A stretch of DNA of 63,687 nucleotides, from contig DATJAO010000048.1 in NCBI GenBank assembly GCA_035516175.1, forward strand, positions 1-63,687, written 5' to 3'. The notes beneath the pieces were generated by a model. It did no database searches, was not told where the DNA came from, and was given only the letters and a program-made list of their open reading frames with translations. The stretch comes from DASPSR01 sp035516175. Lineage in GTDB: Bacteria > Nitrospirota > UBA9217. Position numbers and translations under genes: made by a program. Shown here piece after piece: positions 1 through 9,150 of this stretch (within the stretch, counting starts at the first letter, position 1; the number at the start of each line of letters is the position of its first letter).

Positions 1-1
1 C

Positions 2-472
2 GAGAGCTGGTCGCTTCCGTTCAGCGTGCTCCTGGGAACGCCGATTGCCGTGTTCGGCGCTTTTTTTGCCGTCTACGTTAGTCGGATGGAACTGAACCTT
101 TATGCTCAGATCGGGTTGGTGATGCTGATCGGCCTTGCGGCCAAGAACGCCATCCTGATCGTCGAGTTCGCGAAGATGGAGTATGACAAGGGCAAGAGCG
201 CCGAGGAAGCGGCCCTGGAAGGCGCGAAGCTGCGGCTCCGGCCGATCCTGATGACTTCCTTCGCGTTCATTCTCGGGTGTGTGCCGCTAGCCCTGGCGTC
301 TGGCGCCGGCGCGCTGGCTCGGAACGTGATGGGTATGGCCGTGATCGGCGGCATGCTTGCCGCGACAGGCATCGGGGTGTTCCTGATCCCCGTGACCTTC
401 ACGGTGATCGAGAAGCTGTCCCACCGCGGCGAGAAGCATGGGGAAACGCCGGGAAAGGAAGGACACCGATGA
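2..472 (+). CDS. RND efflux pump inner-membrane subunit (HAE1/AcrB type), C-terminal part only
   Basis: This is the last 156 codons of a resistance-nodulation-division transporter, the proton-driven inner-membrane subunit of a tripartite efflux pump. The visible part begins inside the typical ESWSLPFSVLL segment, followed by the last transmembrane helices, including GLAAKNAILIVEFA (conserved helix-11 region) and RLRPILMTSFAFILG. The gene is cut by the left window edge; full proteins are about 1,040 residues. The ATGA overlap with the next gene, an outer-membrane efflux lipoprotein, marks an operon. The membrane-fusion gene is presumably upstream, outside the window. The substrate cannot be read from this fragment. 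Confidence 0.95.
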   Translation, partial: ESWSLPFSVLLGTPIAVFGAFFAVYVSRMELNLYAQIGLVMLIGLAAKNAILIVEFAKMEYDKGKSAEEAALEGAKLRLRPILMTSFAFILGCVPLALASGAGALARNVMGMAVIGGMLAATGIGVFLIPVTFTVIEKLSHRGEKHGETPGKEGHR

Positions 473-1932
473 CGCGATCGATCGCTATAACGATGACCCT
501 GCTCCTTTTGGCAGGCTGTGCCATCGGTCCCGACTACCGGAGACCGGAGATTGTTTCACCGCCTGTGTGGCAGGTGGATATGCAGCAGGCGCAGGACACT
601 GCGAATACTGCCTGGTGGGAACAGTTCAACGATCCCGTGCTGAACGAGCTGATCGGGACAGCGCTCAGGGAAAACTACGATCTCCTTGTCGCAACGGCGC
701 GGGTAGAGGAGTTCTATGGCCTGTACGGCGCGACGCGGGCAGACCTCTTTCCGCAGATCGGCTACGACGGGAGCGCCGGCAGGGTGCAGGCGACCACGAA
801 GGGTCCCATCCCAATAACACCGGGGACAAGCTCGAAATACAGTACATACCAGGCTGAGTTCAGCGCAAGCTGGGAGATCGACCTCTGGGGCAAGATCCGT
901 CGGGCCACGGAGGCGGCACGAGCAGACCTCATGGCTGCCGAGGACTCCAGGCGTGGCGTGATCCTTTCGCTCGTCACGTCGGTGGCGACGGCCTACATCG
1001 ACCTCCGCTCGCTTGACCAGCAGCTCGTCATTGCCCAGCAGACCGCCAAGAGCCGCGAGGAGTCGGTGAAGCTTTTCGAGCTTCGTTTCAAAGGCGGCAA
1101 TATTTCGGAGATGGAATTGAGCCAGGTCCGGTCGGAATACTATGTCGCCTTGGCCGCGATCCCGGACCTGGAAAGGCGCATAAGGCAGCAGGAGAACTTC
1201 CTCAGTATCCTGCTGGGCAAGAACCCTGGACCGATCGTGCGGGGCAAGAAGCTCGATGCGATTGCGCTGCCGGCCGTCCCCGCAGGCCTTCCCTCGGATC
1301 TGCTGGCGCGCCGTCCCGACATCAGGCAGGCTGAACAGGCGCTGATCGCGGCGAACGCGCGTATCGGCGTGGCAAAGGCACAGTACTTCCCGTCCATCTC
1401 GCTCACAGGATTCTTCGGGTCGGCGAGCATTGAGCTTTCCGACCTCTTCACCGGGCCAGCGAAGACCTGGAGCTATGCGGGCGCGCTTGCGGGCCCGATC
1501 TTCACAGCCGGCAAGATCAAGGGGACCGTAAGAGCTGCCCAGGCAGTCCAGCAGGAGGCGCTGTTCGGGTATGAGCAGGCGATCAGGAACGCATTCAGTG
1601 ATTTCGAGGATGCCCTTATCGACCAGGACCGTACGCGCGTGCAGCTCGACGCCCAAGCGAAGCAGGTCGAGGCGCTCGCGACCTACGCACGGCTAGCGCG
1701 CCTCCGCTACGAGAACGGCTACACGAGTTATATCGAAGTGCTCGACGCTGAACGCAGCCTCTTTAACGGCCAGCTCTCCTACGCCCAGACTCAGGATGCG
1801 CTGTTGCGCGCCCTCGTCAATCTTTACAAGTCCATGGGCGGCGGTTGGGTGATGGAAGCGGATAAAATAGCGGTCAGCACGGATCGGCAGTCCGCCCCGG
1901 CAGCACCGCGGGCTTCCCAACAGTCGAAATAG
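469..1932 (+). CDS. Outer-membrane efflux lipoprotein, NodT/OprM family
   Basis: A 487-residue TolC-like channel component that completes the RND pump. The start is the ATG at 469, which overlaps the stop of the pump gene (ATGA) and gives a lipoprotein signal peptide with lipobox LLLAGC and then IGPDYRRP, the standard mature start of NodT-family proteins. Two outer-membrane efflux repeats follow: the first near residues 60-260, with SWEIDLWGKIRRATEAA, and the second near 280-470, with RRPDIRQAEQALIAANARIGVA. A longer reading frame extends upstream but lies inside the pump gene. Length fits the family (about 460-490 residues). Confidence 0.95.
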   Translation: MTRSIAITMTLLLLAGCAIGPDYRRPEIVSPPVWQVDMQQAQDTANTAWWEQFNDPVLNELIGTALRENYDLLVATARVEEFYGLYGATRADLFPQIGYDGSAGRVQATTKGPIPITPGTSSKYSTYQAEFSASWEIDLWGKIRRATEAARADLMAAEDSRRGVILSLVTSVATAYIDLRSLDQQLVIAQQTAKSREESVKLFELRFKGGNISEMELSQVRSEYYVALAAIPDLERRIRQQENFLSILLGKNPGPIVRGKKLDAIALPAVPAGLPSDLLARRPDIRQAEQALIAANARIGVAKAQYFPSISLTGFFGSASIELSDLFTGPAKTWSYAGALAGPIFTAGKIKGTVRAAQAVQQEALFGYEQAIRNAFSDFEDALIDQDRTRVQLDAQAKQVEALATYARLARLRYENGYTSYIEVLDAERSLFNGQLSYAQTQDALLRALVNLYKSMGGGWVMEADKIAVSTDRQSAPAAPRASQQSK

Positions 1933-1996
1933 ATGAATGGGCTCTTTGACGTGAATACCGAGCGACGCATCTGGACGGTCCGATCCGTGTTGAAGA

Positions 1997-2045
1997 TTGA
2001 CATTGTCAAGCAAGAGATCGTTTCGGATTTAATCAGGATTATAAT
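1997..2045 (+). promoter_or_regulatory. 349-base gap before the HD-GYP gene: near-palindrome and a lone TATAAT
   Basis: The stretch 1933-2281 has no convincing gene. It holds a near-perfect palindrome (TTGACA-T-TGTCAA, 1997-2009), which could be an operator, and a consensus -10 hexamer TATAAT at 2040-2045. The TTGACA half-site is 37 bases upstream of that hexamer, so the two do not form one sigma-70 promoter, and I see no good -35 at the right distance. I looked for a c-di-GMP riboswitch because of the gene downstream and could not find the conserved core. Confidence 0.25.
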
Positions 2046-2281
2046 CGACCTTTTGGCATCAGATGGGATGATACCCTGACCGGGACAAACGAGGACGAGA
2101 ACTTTCTGACCGTGAAGGTGGGTTGCAGCAGGGTGTCGCCCCAACCGCAGGTCGCCAGGCCGGCCGCCCGCGCCACCGCATGCGGCACAAATGCCGGCGC
2201 GGCCTCTGCCGAGCCTGGCTCCCCCATCGATGCCTATGAGAAGATAGGCACGATCCTGCACACGGAGGGAAAGGATCCTGC

Positions 2282-3616
2282 ATGAAGACCTATCCGCTTC
2301 GAACGTTCATCCACCGAGTGCTCATTATCCGGCTCGGCATAGCATCCGTGGCGATTGCTATCGTTGTGGGATTGTTCACGTACGGCATTCAGCATGCACA
2401 GCTCGAGAGCGACGTTGCAGACCTCGGACGGCGGGGGGTATCGACCCTTGTCGAGAAGGTGCGCTCCGAGATGGAACTTCGGCAGAATGACGCGGTGACC
2501 TCACTCCGCGATGTTCTCGGGCGGGGCGAGCCTCCCGTGGTCTACCGCGCAGGACGGTTCGTGACCGTTCAGGTCTATGACCGCGCTTCAGCTGTCCTCG
2601 CGGAGCGTTCGGTGGTCGACCAGCCGGGCATCGACCGTGCGAAGACATTCATGGCAAACAGTCCTTTCTCCTTCCCCGGGCCGGAGCGGGACGAAGCGCG
2701 TGTGGTGCACGTCGATGGCGATCTGTTCGTTCTCATCGTGGTCCCCATTATCGACCGGACGGGCAAGGCGGTTGCCTTCGCCCGCGGGATGTTCGCGGTC
2801 TCGCCGCACGAGCTCGCCGTGATGCGGCGGACACTACTCCGTAACACGCTCTTCGTTGTCGCGATCGTCATAATCGTATCAGCACTGCTCTATCCCGTTA
2901 TACTCCAGCTCACGCGTCGTCTGGCCGACTACTCCACGCACCTGCTTGACGCAAACCTCGAGACGCTGTCTGTACTTGGCAGTGCCATAGCAAAAAGAGA
3001 CAGCGATACGGATGCTCACAATTACAGGGTGACGCTCTACTCCACACGGATCGGTGAGGTCGTCGGCCTCCCACCTTCGGAGATGCGCGTCCTGATCAAG
3101 GGTTCCTTCCTGCACGACGTGGGAAAGCTCGGGATCCCCGACAACGTACTGCTTAAGCCGGCGAAGCTTAATGCACAGGAGTTCACGATAATGAAGACCC
3201 ATGTGGACAAGGGTGCGGACATCGTACATCGATCTTCGTGGCTTCAGGAAGGGACCAGGGTCGTCGGATATCATCATGAGAAATTCGCCGGTGGCGGTTA
3301 TCCCCATGGCCTGAAGGGTGAGGACATCCCGATAACGGCTCGCATCTTCGCGGTATCGGACGTCTTCGACGCTTTGACGTCGCAGCGTCCTTACAAGAAG
3401 CCGCTCTCCTTCGAAGAGACGATGGATATCCTCGAACAGGACCGCGGAAGACATTTTGACCCTGCGGTTCTCGATGCCTTCGGGAATATTGCCCGGGAAC
3501 TTTACGATCGCTACGCCGGTCATGAGGGTAACGACCTCCGGGAAGAGCTGACCACGGTCGTTATGACCTATTTTTCCGCGGGTATGGAGACATTGCGGTA
3601 TGAAGAGGATTCATAG
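2282..3616 (+). CDS. Membrane-anchored HD-GYP domain protein, putative c-di-GMP phosphodiesterase
   Basis: A 444-residue sensor protein. A transmembrane helix (about residues 12-36), a periplasmic region (about 37-182) and a second helix (about 186-210) are followed by a cytoplasmic HD-GYP domain (about 225-410). The domain shows HDVGK with the HD pair at 278-279, the downstream HVDKGADIV metal-site segment, and HHEKFAGGGYP at 331-341, the GYP signature that separates c-di-GMP phosphodiesterases from plain HD domains. The family hydrolyses c-di-GMP to pGpG or GMP. The periplasmic part looks like a small extracellular sensor domain; its ligand is unknown. No cyclase is adjacent. Confidence 0.9.
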   Translation: MKTYPLRTFIHRVLIIRLGIASVAIAIVVGLFTYGIQHAQLESDVADLGRRGVSTLVEKVRSEMELRQNDAVTSLRDVLGRGEPPVVYRAGRFVTVQVYDRASAVLAERSVVDQPGIDRAKTFMANSPFSFPGPERDEARVVHVDGDLFVLIVVPIIDRTGKAVAFARGMFAVSPHELAVMRRTLLRNTLFVVAIVIIVSALLYPVILQLTRRLADYSTHLLDANLETLSVLGSAIAKRDSDTDAHNYRVTLYSTRIGEVVGLPPSEMRVLIKGSFLHDVGKLGIPDNVLLKPAKLNAQEFTIMKTHVDKGADIVHRSSWLQEGTRVVGYHHEKFAGGGYPHGLKGEDIPITARIFAVSDVFDALTSQRPYKKPLSFEETMDILEQDRGRHFDPAVLDAFGNIARELYDRYAGHEGNDLREELTTVVMTYFSAGMETLRYEEDS

Positions 3617-3716
3617 CGCATATGAATGCGCTTTGACGCTCAGTACTGATGCAACCATCCGGAACGGCCTTCACCGTCAATTGTTCCAGGTAAAGGGTTA
3701 TAAGGAGAACGATGCC

Positions 3717-6098
3717 ATGAAAAACCGTACGCACTATTATAGATCTGGACAACGACTCTCAGCATCAGCGCTCATTCGCCTAGTTCTGATCGCGGCAGTA
3801 TGCTCCGTGACCGGCCTGTCTGCATATGCATGGGGCGTTGACGAGGGGTGGCCGCGGCAGAAGCAACAGGACGGCAATACCTTGGTGTACTATCAGCCAC
3901 AACTGGACAGTTGGAAGGACCAGAAAGTGCTGAAGGCGCGCATTGCCGTCGAGCTCACGCTCCAGGGACAGAAGCAGCCGATAGCTGGCGCAGTCTGGAT
4001 CACGGCGGATACTGAGACCGACCTCGAGAGCCGGACCGTCACCCTTGATGACATCGAGGTGGAAAAAACAAGCTTCGCAGTGCTCGACCCCGCGCTTTCG
4101 AAGGCAGCCGAAAAGGCAGTAAATGCCATGATCAGTCGCAAACCGCTGACCGTAGCGCTCGACCGCATCTTGGCCGGGCTTAGACAGACGGAACTCGCCG
4201 CGGCAAAGAACATCGAACTCAAGAACGACCCGCCGAAGATCATTGTATCCATCGAGCCTGCGCGGCTCCTGATCTTCGACGGCCAGCCCGTGTTCGTCAA
4301 GATAGAGGGAACAAACCTACGGTACGCGATCAACACCAACTGGACAGTCCTCAACGAAGAGGCCACATCCAACTACTACCTGCTCGACGGCACGACGTGG
4401 CTGTTCACGAACAAGCTCGGCGATCCCTGGAAGCTGGCAAAATCCCTGCCCGGTGATCTTGCCCGTCTTCCGGCAGATGACAACTTCAAGGATGCGCGAG
4501 ACAACGCTCAGGGGCGGCACCCCCAATACAGCAAGCCGCCGACCATCTTCATGATGACCGAGCCGGCGGAACTAATCGTGTTCGATGGAAAGCCCAAGTA
4601 CAAGGACGCCGGGCCGGAAGAGCTGTATTATGCCGCAAACACGGATGCGGACCTCTTCTACTACCGCAAGGACAAGAGCTGGTACTTCCTTGTGGCCGGA
4701 CGCTGGTACCGGGCCACGGAGTCGCTCAACGGGCCGTGGAGCTTCGCCACGGCTGACTTGCCTACGGTCTTCTCCTTGATCCCATCGCATGGGCCCAAGG
4801 GACGGGTGCTCTACTCGGTGCCCGGCACGCCACAGGCACAGGAAGCGGTTCGCGCAGCAGGGATCCCGCAAACCGCGACGGTCAAGCCCGGCGATGTCAA
4901 GCTGACCATCGCCTATGCCGGGGAACCTCAGTTCGAGCCTATCGCGGGCACGACCCCGCCACTCCTGTATGCCGTTAACGCGTCGGTCGCCGTGATTAAG
5001 GTGAGCGACACGGCTTACTATGCCTGTGACCGCGGCATCTGGTTTGCCGCTCCCGCACCAACAGGACCTTGGGTCGTGGCGTCCACGGTACCACAGGCTA
5101 TCTATACCATCCCTCCCAGCTCACCGCTCTACCCCGTCACCTACGTGGTCCAATATCAGCAGTCGCCCGATGTGGTGGTTTCGAGTTACACGTCGGGGTA
5201 TACGGGCTGTTACGTGAGCTTCGGCGTTTCGTTCTGGGGAACAGGCTATTACTATCCGCCGTACTGGCACTACCCGCCATACGGCTACCCCATCTACTAC
5301 CCACGTCCCTATACCTGGGGTGCCCATGCCTGGTACAACCCGGCAACCAGTACCTATTACCGGGGCGGTGCCGCCTACGGGCCCTACGGAGGTTTTGGCG
5401 CCGGCGCCTCCTATAATGCAGCCACGGGTACATACAAACGGGGTTATGGGGCATACGGCCCGGCCGGCGGTTACAAGGTCGGTCAAGCGTACAACTCCCG
5501 GACTGGCGCTTGGGCAACAGGCGCTGCCGCCTACGGGCCCAACGGATCGATCCGTGCGGCCCAAGGATACAATCCTTCAACGGGAACTAAATTTGCCGGC
5601 GCCCAGGGTTCGAGCGTGTACGGAAGCTGGGGCGCCGGGGTTGTGTCACGTGGAGACCAATGGGTCAAGGGTGCTTATAGGAGCACTGACCAGGGCACGG
5701 TGGGAGGCATCAAGACGTCCGAAGGCGGAGGGGTAATAAAAGGGCAGAACAATACCTATGTGGGCAAAGATGGAAATGTCTACCGCAAGAACGAATCGGG
5801 GTGGTCGAAATATGAAAATGGCGCCTGGTCCCCCGTTGACCGGTCACGGGGGAACACAGCCTCGCAGCTTCCGGCGCAGCCCGGTTCGCCCCAGCAGGGA
5901 GCAATGGGCGGTCGCGCGAGCAGCAAGGACGTGACCCGTGACCTGAACCGCGAGAGCGCATACCGCTCGGCCGGAGATCAGCGCGCCAGTCAATGGAACC
6001 GGGAGTATAGTCAGCGGAGCGCTGCGCAGCCTGCACAACGCAGCGCAACGCCGTCATATGGTGGAGGAGGGCGCGGGGGCGGAGGAGGGCGACGCTGA
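3717..6098 (+). CDS. Large exported protein with repeated domains and a Tyr/Gly-rich tail; function unknown
   Basis: A 793-residue protein. The open frame extends back to 3600, but the ATG at 3717 follows AAGGAG and begins a clear signal peptide (Arg-rich start, then a hydrophobic stretch ending near SAYA), so it is the likely start. After a conserved N-terminal region come three related modules (about residues 175-480), each with a 'P..LIVFDGKP', a 'LYYAANT' and a 'GPW' element. Four tandem 26-residue repeats follow (YN..TGTY.RG..AYGP.G), then a low-complexity tail ending in GGGGGRR. Similar proteins are often labelled carbohydrate-binding or autotransporter-like on weak grounds. I infer a cell-surface or extracellular role and no specific function. 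Confidence 0.85.
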   Translation: MKNRTHYYRSGQRLSASALIRLVLIAAVCSVTGLSAYAWGVDEGWPRQKQQDGNTLVYYQPQLDSWKDQKVLKARIAVELTLQGQKQPIAGAVWITADTETDLESRTVTLDDIEVEKTSFAVLDPALSKAAEKAVNAMISRKPLTVALDRILAGLRQTELAAAKNIELKNDPPKIIVSIEPARLLIFDGQPVFVKIEGTNLRYAINTNWTVLNEEATSNYYLLDGTTWLFTNKLGDPWKLAKSLPGDLARLPADDNFKDARDNAQGRHPQYSKPPTIFMMTEPAELIVFDGKPKYKDAGPEELYYAANTDADLFYYRKDKSWYFLVAGRWYRATESLNGPWSFATADLPTVFSLIPSHGPKGRVLYSVPGTPQAQEAVRAAGIPQTATVKPGDVKLTIAYAGEPQFEPIAGTTPPLLYAVNASVAVIKVSDTAYYACDRGIWFAAPAPTGPWVVASTVPQAIYTIPPSSPLYPVTYVVQYQQSPDVVVSSYTSGYTGCYVSFGVSFWGTGYYYPPYWHYPPYGYPIYYPRPYTWGAHAWYNPATSTYYRGGAAYGPYGGFGAGASYNAATGTYKRGYGAYGPAGGYKVGQAYNSRTGAWATGAAAYGPNGSIRAAQGYNPSTGTKFAGAQGSSVYGSWGAGVVSRGDQWVKGAYRSTDQGTVGGIKTSEGGGVIKGQNNTYVGKDGNVYRKNESGWSKYENGAWSPVDRSRGNTASQLPAQPGSPQQGAMGGRASSKDVTRDLNRESAYRSAGDQRASQWNREYSQRSAAQPAQRSATPSYGGGGRGGGGGRR
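5334..5645 (+). repeat. Four in-frame 78-base tandem repeats encoding YN-TG-Y-G / AYGP units
   Basis: The tyrosine codons that open each unit fall at 5334, 5412, 5490 and 5568, an exact 78-base (26-residue) spacing. Each unit reads roughly YNxxTGxxxxGxxAYGPxGG. The DNA copies are diverged, so this is an old protein repeat and not a recent slippage product. Aromatic plus glycine periodicity is typical of surface or matrix proteins. Confidence 0.85.
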
Positions 6099-6119
6099 AG
6101 ATCAAGTTGACGGATGCTC

Positions 6120-6152
6120 CATAAGGTCATCGGAACGAACGATGACCTTATG
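6120..6152. terminator. Perfect 13-bp hairpin between two genes
   Basis: CATAAGGTCATCG (6120-6132) pairs exactly with 6140-6152 around a 7-base loop, 22 bases after the preceding stop codon and 41 bases before the cytochrome start. There is no T-run after it, so it may act as a factor-assisted terminator, an mRNA-end stabiliser or an operator and not as a classic intrinsic terminator. Confidence 0.5.
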
Positions 6153-6192
6153 AAGTTCGAAGCAGGCTACAAGTGATGGAGGAGTTTGCATT

Positions 6193-7698
6193 ATGAGACA
6201 ACGGCTTCCCAAGGTCTTCTACAATCCGATTTCCCTGACGGGCGCCATCATCGCCGTGTTCAACACGGGCTTCATTCTCTTCCTGTCGGTCGTTGAGGCG
6301 TTCTCCAAACGTGTTCACCCCTACGCAGATCTTGTCATATGGCTCATCCTGCCTGCGCTCGTTCTTCTCGGCGTAGTCCTTATCATTGTCGGGATAAGGA
6401 GCGAGCGGCGGAAGGAGCTGACCGGCGTGCAGGCAGAACGCCGACTCCTGACCATCGACTTCAATGATCCCAAGCACCGCAGGACCGTCGTCGTGTTGTT
6501 GACGGGATTCCTGCTGTTATCCCTGCTTTATGCTTTTGCTGGATACAAAACCTATGAGTTCACCGAATCGGAAACATTTTGCGGGATGATGTGCCACAGA
6601 GTCATGGGACCGGAATTTCGATCACATGCTTACTCGGTTCATGCCGAGATCGCTTGCGTGGATTGCCATGTGGGGCCAGGTGCCAGGTATTTCCTCCTCT
6701 ATAAGCTAAAAGGGACGCGGCAGCTCTTTGACGTCATGTTCAACCGGTATCCGAGACCGATCCCAACGCCCGTCGCAGACCTCAGGCCGTCCCAGGACGT
6801 CTGCGAGCACTGTCACGGTCCGAAGTACCAGATCAACCAGCGGCTGGAGAGCAGGACCTATTTCCTCGCTGACAAGAAGAACACCCGGAAAACGATCAAC
6901 CTGCTGTTGCGCATGGGCAGGACAGAGGTGACGACGGAGCATCCGCCGAAGATGCATTGGCACTCCAGCACCACGGAGGAGATCATCTACGCTGCGACGG
7001 ACAAGAAACGGATAGTGATCCCCTGGATCCGGGTCAAGAGGCTCGACGGAAAGGAACGGATATACCGCAGCATTGAATCGAGGATGTCCAACGCGGAAGC
7101 GGTAAAGGCCGGGCTGCGACGGATGGACTGCATCGACTGCCACAACCGGCCGGGCCATTCCTACAACCCACCCGATGTCATTCTAAACACGTTGCTTGCC
7201 GTACAGCTTGTCGATCCCGACCTGCCCGAGATCAAGAGCGTCGCTGTCAAGGCGCTTGATGCCGAGTATACGTCCCGGGAAGACGCAGAGAAGCGCATCG
7301 AAACGTCGATCAGGGATTTCTACAAGACTACATATCCCACTCTCTCCTCGGATAAAAATGCTGCCATCACAGCTGCAATCGGAGTGCTCCAGCGTGCCTA
7401 TGACAGGAACTATGACCCATCCATGAAGGTTAGCTGGAAGAACTTTCCGAACAACCAGGGTCACCGGTTCTCGCCCGGATGCTTCCGGTGTCACGACGGA
7501 AAGCACCGGAGCGACGACGGGGCGGTCCTTTCCCGGGACTGCAGCCTCTGTCATCTTCTGATCGAGCGGGCAGCGGAAGCGGCCGCGGGAAGGCCGGATA
7601 GGGCAGTGTTCCAAGTCATGAAATATCCCCATCCCGTGGACATCGGTGACGCGTGGAAGGAAATGCTGTGCCATGAATGCCATGGCGCAGGCAAATGA
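6193..7698 (+). CDS. Membrane-anchored seven-haem c-type cytochrome, NapC/NrfH-like
   Basis: A 501-residue electron-transfer protein with GGAGG 10 bases before the ATG. Two transmembrane helices lie near residues 15-37 and 45-68, and a third near 98-118. A periplasmic part then carries seven haem-attachment motifs: CGMMCH (130-135, three residues between cysteines instead of two), CVDCH (155-159), CEHCH (204-208), CIDCH (313-317), CFRCH (430-434), CSLCH (450-454) and CHECH (493-497). The first part resembles NapC/NrfH quinol dehydrogenases, which pass electrons from menaquinol to periplasmic reductases, but the protein is over twice their length. No partner reductase is in the window. A role in respiratory electron export is inference. 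Confidence 0.9.
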   Translation: MRQRLPKVFYNPISLTGAIIAVFNTGFILFLSVVEAFSKRVHPYADLVIWLILPALVLLGVVLIIVGIRSERRKELTGVQAERRLLTIDFNDPKHRRTVVVLLTGFLLLSLLYAFAGYKTYEFTESETFCGMMCHRVMGPEFRSHAYSVHAEIACVDCHVGPGARYFLLYKLKGTRQLFDVMFNRYPRPIPTPVADLRPSQDVCEHCHGPKYQINQRLESRTYFLADKKNTRKTINLLLRMGRTEVTTEHPPKMHWHSSTTEEIIYAATDKKRIVIPWIRVKRLDGKERIYRSIESRMSNAEAVKAGLRRMDCIDCHNRPGHSYNPPDVILNTLLAVQLVDPDLPEIKSVAVKALDAEYTSREDAEKRIETSIRDFYKTTYPTLSSDKNAAITAAIGVLQRAYDRNYDPSMKVSWKNFPNNQGHRFSPGCFRCHDGKHRSDDGAVLSRDCSLCHLLIERAAEAAAGRPDRAVFQVMKYPHPVDIGDAWKEMLCHECHGAGK

Positions 7699-7761
7699 CC
7701 TCCAATCGTATCTCTTCGGCATTTCCGAAAGCTAATGCGTTCCAGCGAAAGGCCTTCAACC

Positions 7762-8949
7762 ATGTTCGTGAAGATGACAGATTCCATAAAGGAGTTCCTG
7801 AAACTTGAATCCACAAGCGGCATATTGCTGATAGGAGCAATGGCGCTTGCTGTCGTCGCGGCGAACTCTCCTGTTGCAAGTCTATACAATGCCTTTCTCG
7901 ACACGACGGTAGCGGTGCAGGTGGGCGCGATAAAGGTGGCGAAGCCCGCCTTGCTCTGGATCAACGACGGTCTGATGGCGGTCTTCTTCTTCCTTATTGG
8001 GCTCGAGTTGAAGCGAGAGTTCCTGGAAGGGGAGCTCTCGAGCTGGCGTCAAGTGGTCCTGCCGGCTGCCGGCGCTTTGGGCGGGATGGCCGTGCCCGTA
8101 GCCGTCTTTGTTGCGATTAACCACGGCAATGCTCTGTATTTGCGCGGATGGGCGATTCCAGCTGCGACAGACATCGCCTTCGCGCTCGGCGTAATGGCAA
8201 TGCTCGGAAGCCGTGTGCCCGCTTCCCTCAAGGTCTTTCTGACGTCCCTCGCCATTTTCGACGACGTGGGCGCGATCCTGATCATTGCATTCTTCTACAC
8301 CGAGGAGTTGACCCAGGCGGCGCTTCTGTTCACCTGCGTGATGATCACCGCTCTCTTCATTCTGAACCGTCTTGGAGTGCCGAACAGAACCCCGTATATC
8401 ATCATCGGCCTGGCGCTCTGGGTAGCGGTATTGAAATCGGGCATTCATGCCACGATCGCCGGCGTCATCCTGGCTTTTTTCATTCCCCTCCGATCAGGCG
8501 ATGTAAACGGGCCTTCTCCGCTCCGTGAGCTGGAGCATGACCTCCACGCCACGGTCTCCTACGTTATTCTGCCACTCTTTGCATTTGCCAATGCGGGGAT
8601 ATCGCTTGCGGGGGTCCGATTATCGTCGCTCATCTATCCTCTCCCGCTTGGGATCGCGGCAGGTCTCTTCCTTGGTAAGCAGGTGGGGGTGTTCCTTTTC
8701 AGCTTTTTGGTGGTGAAGCTGGGCATTGCCCGCCCCCTGGAATCAGTTGGCTGGAAGACCTTCTACGGTGTGGCGATCCTGTGCGGGGTTGGGTTCACCA
8801 TGAGCCTCTTCATAAGTGCGCTTGCCTTTGAGCCGGGGACGCTCGACGAGAGCGTGAATGAGCGCATCGGTATCCTTGCCGGATCATTCCTTTCGGCAAT
8901 CATGGGGTACGTGATCCTTGACAGGACATTGCCGGATCTACCAGGTTGA
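7762..8949 (+). CDS. nhaA: Na+/H+ antiporter NhaA
   Basis: A 395-residue protein close to the usual NhaA length (about 390). It exchanges external protons for cytoplasmic sodium across the inner membrane. The family signatures are visible: LLIGAMALAVVAANSP near the start, WINDGLMAVFFFLIGLELKREFLEGELSS, ATDIAFALGVMAMLG, and FDDVGAILIIAFFYT, which contains the paired aspartates of the ion site. Another frame start lies at 7735; I chose 7762 because AAAGG precedes it at normal distance and it gives the family's usual N-terminus. It lies 63 bases after the cytochrome gene on the same strand and may be co-transcribed. Confidence 0.95.
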   Translation: MFVKMTDSIKEFLKLESTSGILLIGAMALAVVAANSPVASLYNAFLDTTVAVQVGAIKVAKPALLWINDGLMAVFFFLIGLELKREFLEGELSSWRQVVLPAAGALGGMAVPVAVFVAINHGNALYLRGWAIPAATDIAFALGVMAMLGSRVPASLKVFLTSLAIFDDVGAILIIAFFYTEELTQAALLFTCVMITALFILNRLGVPNRTPYIIIGLALWVAVLKSGIHATIAGVILAFFIPLRSGDVNGPSPLRELEHDLHATVSYVILPLFAFANAGISLAGVRLSSLIYPLPLGIAAGLFLGKQVGVFLFSFLVVKLGIARPLESVGWKTFYGVAILCGVGFTMSLFISALAFEPGTLDESVNERIGILAGSFLSAIMGYVILDRTLPDLPG

Positions 8950-9100
8950 CCGATGATGGGCTTGTCGGGACAAATGTCTGAAAATGAATTCGTTGTCTGC
9001 TGTGAAAAGTGTTGATGATATTATTGCCATTAACGGGATGGATTTCATCAGGGCTACAGGTGTCATCGGGAGTGAGACCGGGAGAAACCATAACGGCAAG

Positions 9101-9114
9101 AGGAGGGGAACATA
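9101..9114 (+). promoter_or_regulatory. Strong Shine-Dalgarno placed before an ATA codon
   Basis: AGGAGG at 9101-9106 is followed after 5 bases by ATA at 9112, in frame with the downstream exported protein. The first ATG in that frame is 39 bases further on (9151) and has no ribosome-binding site of its own. Between the in-frame stop at 9091 and 9151 there is no ATG, GTG or TTG. The geometry suggests ATA is used as the start codon, or that the sequence has a base change from ATG. Confidence 0.5.
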
Positions 9115-9150
9115 AAACGGTTTATTTCGCAGATATCTAATGTTATTGCA

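Noticed and set aside
556..1656. Long reverse-strand frame (366 codons) opposite the efflux lipoprotein gene
   Set aside because: It mirrors the codons of a clear NodT-family gene, has no family resemblance and is typical of GC-rich antisense frames.
1824..2261. Reverse-strand frame covering the gap before the HD-GYP gene
   Set aside because: Low-complexity translation, overlaps the efflux gene end, no ribosome-binding site and no recognisable domain.
1933..2281. Possible c-di-GMP riboswitch before the HD-GYP gene
   Set aside because: The conserved GEMM core motifs are not present.
5121..5580. Two reverse-strand frames of 147 codons opposite the repeat protein
   Set aside because: They arise from the regular 78-base repeat and composition of the forward gene.
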